Origin: CAMLHU01 sp039917855
Lineage (GTDB): Bacteria > Gemmatimonadota > Gemmatimonadetes > Gemmatimonadales > GWC2-71-9
Length of the DNA: 43,210 bases
Direction of reading: 5' to 3'
NCBI GenBank assembly: GCA_039917855.1
Contig: JBDSIR010000017.1
Location: 1-43,210, forward strand
In this document: positions 38,290-43,210 of the stretch, piece by piece
Layout: the number at the start of each line of letters is the position of its first letter
How positions within the stretch are numbered: position 1 is the first letter of the stretch
Notes under the pieces: model-generated
What the model saw: only the letters and a program-made list of their open reading frames with translations
Database searches by the model: none
What the model was told of the DNA's origin: nothing
Program-made: the position numbers and the translations under genes

Positions 38290-38721
38290 TCACTCCACCC
38301 GCACCCTCCCCAACCGCGAGATGATCACCTTCTTCTGCGCCGAGCCCTTGCGCAGGGTGTAGCTCGTGTTCGATCCGCCGATGGTGTAGCCGTAAGGGAT
38401 GAAGTACATCGTTCGCGGATTCCCGATCACTTCGACGCCGAGGGCACGGGGGCCGGCGCGGCGCCAGACCAGGGTGGTGTCGCCGCCGAGGGCCGTGCGG
38501 AGTTCGAGGGTATCGGCAGCGAGGCGGAGCAGGGCCATCCGCTGGGTGGTGACCGCGACGAGGCGTGCTTCGCGGTGGGCCCCGATGATCCGGTGGGCCG
38601 CGGCGTTGACCACCGCGCGATCGGCCACGTGGGTGAGCGCTGGAACGCCGAGTCCTGCGATCAGGGCCGTGAGGACGAGCACGACCGCGAGTTCGAGTTG
38701 AGAGAAGCCGCGTGGGGTCAT
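38290..38721 (-). CDS. Type IV pilin-like / pseudopilin (GspH-like)
   Basis: This is a 143-residue protein with a prepilin signature. RGFSQLELAVVLVLTALIAG gives cleavage after glycine 5, mature F1 and glutamate at +5, followed by the hydrophobic helix. The globular part has strands such as TTLVWRRAGPRALGVEVIGN and a C-terminal KKVIISRLGRVRVE. A lone pseudopilin without nearby pilus genes suggests a minor pilin or a DNA-uptake component. The specific system is unknown. Confidence 0.78.
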   Translation of the reverse strand: MTPRGFSQLELAVVLVLTALIAGLGVPALTHVADRAVVNAAAHRIIGAHREARLVAVTTQRMALLRLAADTLELRTALGGDTTLVWRRAGPRALGVEVIGNPRTMYFIPYGYTIGGSNTSYTLRKGSAQKKVIISRLGRVRVE

Positions 38722-38834
38722 GCGCTACACTAGCGCTGTGCAGGTGGATCGCCGTCATCCCGATCGCGCAAGCCGGAGCCTGGGAGTGCGGGCTTGCCGA
38801 GCGCGGGGCTGGGGGGCAATTTCCCGCTGAGACC

Positions 38835-39152
38835 ATGTCCGCCCTCCGAGACCTTCCGCTCCCCTCGCTCGTCCGCGACGAGACCCTGTCCGCCGCCGCC
38901 GTGGCGGCGGAGCGGGCCGTGCTCGACAGCCTCGCCCGCACGGGTGACGGCGCCGCGGTGCGGACCCAGGCGCTGGTGGAGCTGATGTCGTTGGAGGCGA
39001 CGTGCGGGGACGAGCTCGCGTTCGAGCGGCTCCGACACGAGCTGCTCGATCTCGAGTTGCCCGAACCCGTGGCGACCCTGTATCGCGTTCAGGTGACTTG
39101 GGGTCTGGTCCGATTCGGCCGTCTCGCCGCCGCCCGTCGCAGCGCCCAATGA
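38835..39152 (+). CDS. Small helical protein coupled to a MerR-type regulator
   Basis: This is a 105-residue alanine/leucine-rich helical protein without signal peptide or known domain. It contains DETLSAAAVAAERAVLDSLA and LELPEPVATLYRVQVTWGLV. Its stop overlaps the start of the MerR-type gene (ATGA), so the two are co-translated. A regulatory partner role is inferred only from this coupling. Confidence 0.6.
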   Translation: MSALRDLPLPSLVRDETLSAAAVAAERAVLDSLARTGDGAAVRTQALVELMSLEATCGDELAFERLRHELLDLELPEPVATLYRVQVTWGLVRFGRLAAARRSAQ

Positions 39153-39754
39153 CGCTGCCGGGCACCCTCCCAAATCCCCTCGCCGCTCTCCGCGCCTACC
39201 GCGTCCTCGCCCCGTGGGGATTGCGGGACCTCGCGGCACTCGCCGGGGGGGTGCTCGAAGCCTCCGGGGTCATCCCGCTCAGTGCTGCGGCAAAGACCCG
39301 TCCCACCGAGCGGACCATCCGTTTCTATGTCGCGCGCGGACTGGTCAGTCGCCCGGATGGGCGGGGGACCGCGGCGATGTACGGCTACAAACACTTCCTT
39401 CAGGTCCTCGCCATCAAGCTGCGGCAGATGGAGGGAGCGACGCTCGAGGTACTCACGCGCGAGTTCGCGGAACAGGCGGGGGATCAGCTCGAACGCCGAG
39501 TCGCGAGCGTGCTCGGTCCCCAGCTCCCGCCGCCGGAGGTGGTCGCGCAGGGGCTCTCCGCCCCATCCCGCGGTCGGTCGGCCCGCGCGCTCCCGGCCCC
39601 CGGCCTCCGGTCTCCGGCCTCACCGGGGCTCCTCCGGCGCCTGACGGTGGCGCCGGGCGTCGAGATCCTGATCGACGCCAGTCATCCGGCCGTTGATGGC
39701 CCGGGCGGTGAAGCCGCGCTGATCGCGGCCCTTCGCGCTGCCCTTGCCCGCTAG
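39149..39754 (+). CDS. MerR-type transcriptional regulator
   Basis: This is a 201-residue regulator. A ~45-residue N-terminal extension precedes a MerR-like helix-turn-helix at about residues 46-100 (TERTIRFYVARGLVSRPDGR, then YGYKHFLQVLAIKLRQMEGA). The winged helix arginine and tyrosine positions are conserved. The C-terminal region, about 130-201, is proline-rich then helical (LLRRLTVAPGVEILIDASHP) and may sense a signal. It starts in the stop codon of the small gene upstream. Confidence 0.75.
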   Translation: MTLPGTLPNPLAALRAYRVLAPWGLRDLAALAGGVLEASGVIPLSAAAKTRPTERTIRFYVARGLVSRPDGRGTAAMYGYKHFLQVLAIKLRQMEGATLEVLTREFAEQAGDQLERRVASVLGPQLPPPEVVAQGLSAPSRGRSARALPAPGLRSPASPGLLRRLTVAPGVEILIDASHPAVDGPGGEAALIAALRAALAR

Positions 39755-39792
39755 ATTCATCCGTCTCCCGATCCCTTTCCGGAGCCCTCCCG

Positions 39793-40365
39793 ATGGGTAC
39801 CATTGTTTTCTTCGTCCTGCTCGCCGTCCTCGCTCTCTGGATCATCGGTGCCTACAACCGGCTGATCGCCCTGAAGAACCATGTGGTCAACGGGTGGAAG
39901 CAGATCGACGTCCAGCTCAAGCGCCGCCACGACCTGATCCCCAACCTGGTCAACACGGTCAAGGGCGCGATGAATTTCGAGCGCGAGACGCTTGAGGCCG
40001 TGATCAGCGCCCGCAACAAGGCGGTGAGCGCCAGCGGTGTGAAGGAGACCGCCGTGGCCGAAGGCCAGCTCAGCCAGGCGCTGGGACGCTTCTTCGCGCT
40101 GAGCGAGGCGTATCCCGAGCTCAAGAGCAACCAGAACGTGATGCAGCTCCAGGAGGAGCTGACCAGCACGGAGAACAAGATCGGCTTCGCGCGCCAGGCG
40201 TATAACGACGTCTCGACCCAGTACAACACCGCGCAGATGCAGTTCCCCACCAACCTGGTCGCGGGGCTCGCCAAAGCGGTGCCGGCCGAGCTCTGGGAGA
40301 TCGAGGATGCCGCCGAGCGCGCGGTGCCGAAGGTGGAGCTCGGCTTCGGCAAGCCCGGCGCGTGA
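39793..40365 (+). CDS. lemA: LemA family protein
   Basis: This is a 190-residue LemA protein. One N-terminal transmembrane helix (IVFFVLLAVLALWIIGAYNR) is followed by the family core KNHVVNGWKQIDVQLKRRHD, then LIPNLVNTVKGAMNFERETL. ENKIGFARQAYNDVSTQYNT follows. The rest is a coiled helical bundle. GGAG lies upstream of the ATG. The stop overlaps the HtpX start (GTGA); lemA-htpX pairs are common and probably act in membrane-protein quality control. Confidence 0.93.
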   Translation: MGTIVFFVLLAVLALWIIGAYNRLIALKNHVVNGWKQIDVQLKRRHDLIPNLVNTVKGAMNFERETLEAVISARNKAVSASGVKETAVAEGQLSQALGRFFALSEAYPELKSNQNVMQLQEELTSTENKIGFARQAYNDVSTQYNTAQMQFPTNLVAGLAKAVPAELWEIEDAAERAVPKVELGFGKPGA

Positions 40366-41399
40366 CGGGACCGAACCTCTGGGATCAGCAGGCGTCGAAC
40401 CGGCGCAAATCGGCGTGGTTGGTCGCGGGGTTCGTCCTCTTCTTCGCGTGGGTCGGGTTCGGCGGGGATCTCGCATTCTATCTCGCGACGCGTGATCTCC
40501 CCGCGGGAGAGTACCACCACTTCATCCCGTGGATCGGGCTCATCGTCGTGGGGGTGGCCGGAGGGATGGTGTGGTATGCGTGGAACAACGGCGCGGAGCG
40601 AGTGCTCTGGGCCGCTGGTGCGCGTGAGCTGGTGGCGCCGCGTTCGCTCGAGGAGAAGCAGCTCGACAACGTGGTCGAGGAGATGGCCATCTCGGCCCGG
40701 CTCCCCAAGCCCCGCATCTGGATCATCCCCGACGACGACCCCAACGCCTTCGCGACCGGGATCACCAGCGACCACGCCCATCTCGCCGTCACCGAGGGGC
40801 TGCTGCAGGCGTTGGACCGCGAGGAATTGCAGGGGGTGGTGGCGCACGAGTTCGCCCACATCCGGAACCTCGACGTCCGGCTGATGACCCTGCTCGCCGC
40901 CATCGTGGGCGCCGTGGCGTTGATCGGGGAGGGATTGGGGAGATACTTCCGGTTCGGGGGACGGATCGGACGAGGGTCGCGGGGCGGAGGCGGGAAGGGG
41001 GGCAACCCCCTGGCCCTGGTGGTGCTGGTGCTCTGGGTCATCACCCTGATCCTGGCGCCCTTCATCACCCGGCTTCTCGCGATGTCGGTGAGCCGCAAGC
41101 GCGAATATCTCGCCGACGCGACCGGCGCCGAGCTCACCCGGAATCCGGGTGCCCTCGCCTCGGCGCTGGAAAAGCTCCATGCCCACGCCACGCCCACCCG
41201 CGCGATCACCCGGGGGGCAGCGCATCTGTGCATCGTGGATCCGATCGGCCGGGCGTTCAATGAAGCGGAAGGGAAGGTGGCCGATCTGTTCGGGTCGCAT
41301 CCCCCGATCCGCCAGCGGATCACTCGGCTGCAAGGGATGGCGTATCTGTTCGCGAAGCAGGCGGGCCAGCCGACCCCGGGGTCAGACGGACAGGGGTAG
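40362..41399 (+). CDS. htpX: M48-family zinc metalloprotease (HtpX-like)
   Basis: This is a 345-residue inner-membrane protease with a GTG start. Membrane helices are near residues 19-40, 55-73 and 185-250. The zinc site HEFAH gives H162, E163 and H166; the third ligand is the glutamate in SRKREYLADATGAELTRNPG. SHPPIRQRITRLQGM near the C-terminus is typical of M48B. It should degrade damaged membrane proteins. It is translated together with LemA. Confidence 0.92.
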   Translation: MTGPNLWDQQASNRRKSAWLVAGFVLFFAWVGFGGDLAFYLATRDLPAGEYHHFIPWIGLIVVGVAGGMVWYAWNNGAERVLWAAGARELVAPRSLEEKQLDNVVEEMAISARLPKPRIWIIPDDDPNAFATGITSDHAHLAVTEGLLQALDREELQGVVAHEFAHIRNLDVRLMTLLAAIVGAVALIGEGLGRYFRFGGRIGRGSRGGGGKGGNPLALVVLVLWVITLILAPFITRLLAMSVSRKREYLADATGAELTRNPGALASALEKLHAHATPTRAITRGAAHLCIVDPIGRAFNEAEGKVADLFGSHPPIRQRITRLQGMAYLFAKQAGQPTPGSDGQG

Positions 41400-41424
41400 G
41401 GAACCGTGAAGGGCGCCGTCCTCA

Positions 41425-41564
41425 TTCACCACGGAGGATCGGAGGGGCACGGAGAGTCACGGAGAACGACAATCCTGTGTGGTGTCATGGCGGAACTCCT
41501 CTTGAGACCACAACGATCGCTTTGCTCCGTGCAACTCCGTGCCCCTCCGATCCTCCGTGGTGAA
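41425..41564. repeat. Palindromic repeat, family A copy 5
   Basis: This is a 140-bp copy starting TTCACCACGGAGGATCGGAG and ending CTCCGATCCTCCGTGGTGAA. The arms carry GATCGGAGGGGCACGG instead of the GTCGGAGTTACACGG of copy 1, with matching changes in both arms. The centre (ACAATCCTGTGTGGTGTC, GAGACCACAACGATCG) is related to copies 1 and 2. Confidence 0.85.
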
Positions 41565-41617
41565 TACCGCTGGCGACCGCACGAGATAACAGTTTCAATC
41601 CACCGACCGCGGGCCCG

Positions 41618-43162
41618 ATGACCCTCACCCCCCTCACGACCTGGATCCTCGGCGCCATCGGCCTCCTGGCCGTGGCGGCGATCGTGCTCTGGGCGGTCCG
41701 CTCCACCCGCGAGGGGATCCGCCACTGGCTCCGGCATCGCGCGCTCGCCGCGGTGCACCGGTTCCGGAGCCGAGTGGATCGCTACAAGCTGGTGGAGCGC
41801 GACCGGATCCGGGACGAATTGCTGCTCGATCCCGAGATCCACGCCGCCATCGGCCGCCACTGCCGCGAGCACAAACTCTCCGAACACGTGGTGCGGTACC
41901 GGGTCGAGAAGTACATCGACGAGATCGTCCCCTTCTTCAACGTCCTCTCCTACTACCGTCTCGGTTACAACCTCGCCCGGGCGCTGATCCATCTGTTGTA
42001 TCGGCCCACGGTGGCGTATCAGGACGCGCCGGCGCTGGAACGGATCCCCAGGAAGGACGTCGTCGTCTACCTGATGAATCATCGTTCCAACGCTGATTAC
42101 GTCGTGGTGGCGTTCGTGCTGGCCCAGCGGGTGAGCATCAGCTATGCGGTGGGCGAGTGGGCTCGCACCTGGCCGCTGGAGTTCGTCTTCAAGAGTTTCG
42201 GGAGCTATTTCATCCGCCGCCGCTATCGGGAACCGCTCTACCACACGGTCCTCGAGCGCTATATCCAGCTCATCACCCGCAATGGCGTGACCCAGGGGAT
42301 CTTCCCCGAAGGGGGTCTCTCCACCGACGGGGCGCTTCGCCCCGCCAAGATCGGCCTCCTCGACTACATCGTTCGCACGCTCGACGACCCGGCGTTCGGC
42401 CGCGACATCTGGTTCGTGCCGGTCGGGATCAATTACGACCGCGTGCTCGAGGACCGGACCCTCATTCGCGAGCGGATCGTCAACGCCCGCCGCGCCCCGC
42501 GCCTCTCGCAGGCGGGCACAGTGCTCTGGTATCTGCTTGGCAACACCGCGCGGCTCCTCACCCGCCGGCTCAAGCGCTACGGCCGAGTGGCGGTGACCTT
42601 CGGGACGCCGGTGAGCGCGCGCGCGTGGGTCGCGACCGAGCCGACCGGATTTCTCGCCTTCCCGAAAGAGCAGCGGCTCCCGCGAGTGCAGGTGTTCGCC
42701 GACCGGATGATGGAACGGATCGGCGCCGTGGTGCCGGTGACGCCTGTCCCCCTCGGCGCGGCGGCGCTGCTCTCGTTCGGGACGAGCGCGGTAACTCACG
42801 AGCGGCTGCTGGAGCGGATGGACGACCTGCGCGATCGTCTGGGCGAGGCGAACGCCAAGCTGGTGCGGGACGAGCTGCCGATCGTGGAAGTGTGGGAGCG
42901 AGCGGAGCGGATGTTCGTGCTGCGGCACTGCATTGTGAGGCAGGGGGACACGTGGATCATCCTGCCGCGCCAGCGCCCCCTGCTCGAGTACTATGCCAAC
43001 TCGATCCGCCACCTCGTGCCGGCGGACCAGGCGGCGCACTTTTCGCCGGCCCACGAAGGGGATTCGACGCTGCCACGGTTGGCGACAAGGGAGGAGGTGG
43101 AGGCCAAGCAGGCGGGGAGGCGGGCAGGATGTACTTCACCGGAATCGGATTGGGCTCTATGA
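41618..43162 (+). CDS. Glycerol-3-phosphate/1-acylglycerol-3-phosphate acyltransferase (PlsB/PlsC-type)
   Basis: This is a 514-residue acyltransferase with one N-terminal transmembrane helix (about residues 8-28). The HX4D motif lies in YLMNHRSNADYVVVAFVLAQ (H155, D160). The phosphate-binding motif FPEGGLSTDGALRPAKIGLL begins at residue 229, and IWFVPVGINYDRVLED is the fourth block. It is shorter than E. coli PlsB, and its regions outside the catalytic core do not match PlsC. It should acylate a glycerol phosphate or lysophosphatidate in phospholipid synthesis. The stop overlaps the start of dapF (ATGA). Confidence 0.8.
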   Translation: MTLTPLTTWILGAIGLLAVAAIVLWAVRSTREGIRHWLRHRALAAVHRFRSRVDRYKLVERDRIRDELLLDPEIHAAIGRHCREHKLSEHVVRYRVEKYIDEIVPFFNVLSYYRLGYNLARALIHLLYRPTVAYQDAPALERIPRKDVVVYLMNHRSNADYVVVAFVLAQRVSISYAVGEWARTWPLEFVFKSFGSYFIRRRYREPLYHTVLERYIQLITRNGVTQGIFPEGGLSTDGALRPAKIGLLDYIVRTLDDPAFGRDIWFVPVGINYDRVLEDRTLIRERIVNARRAPRLSQAGTVLWYLLGNTARLLTRRLKRYGRVAVTFGTPVSARAWVATEPTGFLAFPKEQRLPRVQVFADRMMERIGAVVPVTPVPLGAAALLSFGTSAVTHERLLERMDDLRDRLGEANAKLVRDELPIVEVWERAERMFVLRHCIVRQGDTWIILPRQRPLLEYYANSIRHLVPADQAAHFSPAHEGDSTLPRLATREEVEAKQAGRRAGCTSPESDWAL

Positions 43163-43210
43163 AGTTCACGGAATACCATGGCATGAGCTGCGACTGCAGG
43201 CGTTGTGCTG
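43159..43210 (+). CDS. dapF: Diaminopimelate epimerase, first 17 codons (runs off the window)
   Basis: The frame starting at 43159 encodes MKFTEYHGMSCDC and continues to the window end. MKFTKxHGxGND is the standard opening of DapF, the epimerase that makes meso-diaminopimelate for peptidoglycan and lysine. The ATG overlaps the acyltransferase stop codon (ATGA), like other pairs here. The positions normally holding G-N-D-Y read S-C-D-C, so the substrate-binding asparagine is missing. That may reflect poor sequence at a contig end or an unrelated gene. Confidence 0.5.
   Translation, partial: MKFTEYHGMSCDCRRCA

Noticed and set aside
41426..43054. 542-codon minus-strand reading frame opposite the acyltransferase
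   Set aside because: It starts and ends without signals, includes a palindromic repeat, and opposes a gene with intact HX4D and FPEGG motifs.

Overview
The window is a GC-rich (clearly above 60 %) bacterial chromosome segment with dense genes in both orientations. Many genes overlap through ATGA or GTGA. There are many signal peptides and lipoproteins, few Shine-Dalgarno sites, and an unusually large load of short intergenic repeats. A PafB/PafC-like WYL pair, tandem signal peptidases, TolB-like propellers, small secreted proteins of unknown function and palindromic intergenic repeats together suggest Gemmatimonadota or a neighbouring diderm phylum. That placement is inference: no rRNA or universal marker is present, and I recognised no tRNA.

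Layout. (1) 44-6661: a RES/Xre toxin-antitoxin pair is divergent from an overlapping gene string. The string holds a TM0106-type RecB/DEDD/SF1 helicase, a PafB-like and a PafC-like WYL regulator, and a macro-domain gene broken after about 50 residues. (2) 6625-9285: an accessory islet with a REP-associated tyrosine transposase bracketed by its palindromes and two Phd/PIN toxin-antitoxin modules. A 76-bp direct repeat borders it on both sides. (3) 9286-11322: two paralogous secreted proteins around a small lipoprotein, then a four-helix membrane protein. (4) 11463-17175 (mostly minus strand): nagB-like deaminase, cupin, LuxR-type response regulator, histidine kinase, a secreted glycan-binding-like protein, a small membrane protein and two small helical proteins. 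(5) 17207-22504 (plus): M14 peptidase, Bcp peroxiredoxin, TolB-like lipoprotein and two signal peptidases I. (6) 22748-27862: MFS exporter, zinc-ribbon protein, TPR/CsgG-like lipoprotein with an outer-membrane barrel, and a small protein with a lysine-rich tail. (7) 27955-35219: chemoreceptor plus periplasmic binding protein, Smr protein, secreted protein, cold-shock protein, Ig-like/LVIVD surface protein and an unknown protein. (8) 35220-36039: a gene-free stretch that ends in a strong terminator and may encode a structured RNA. (9) 36040-43210: YhaM-like nuclease, short Fis-type regulator, YceI, pilin-like protein, a MerR pair, LemA/HtpX, an acyltransferase and the first codons of dapF.

The intergenic DNA is the most unusual part. 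It holds five copies of a ~135-bp palindrome whose arms differ between copies but stay complementary, two other palindrome families, heptamer and octamer tandem arrays that use a different unit at each locus, and a palindrome inserted at the stop codon of the second lepB with a 41-bp duplication. Several genes have a TANNNT -10-like hexamer 6-9 bases before the start codon and no Shine-Dalgarno site, suggesting leaderless transcripts. The best candidate for an undescribed system is the nuclease-helicase/PafBC/macro string next to the RES toxin module.
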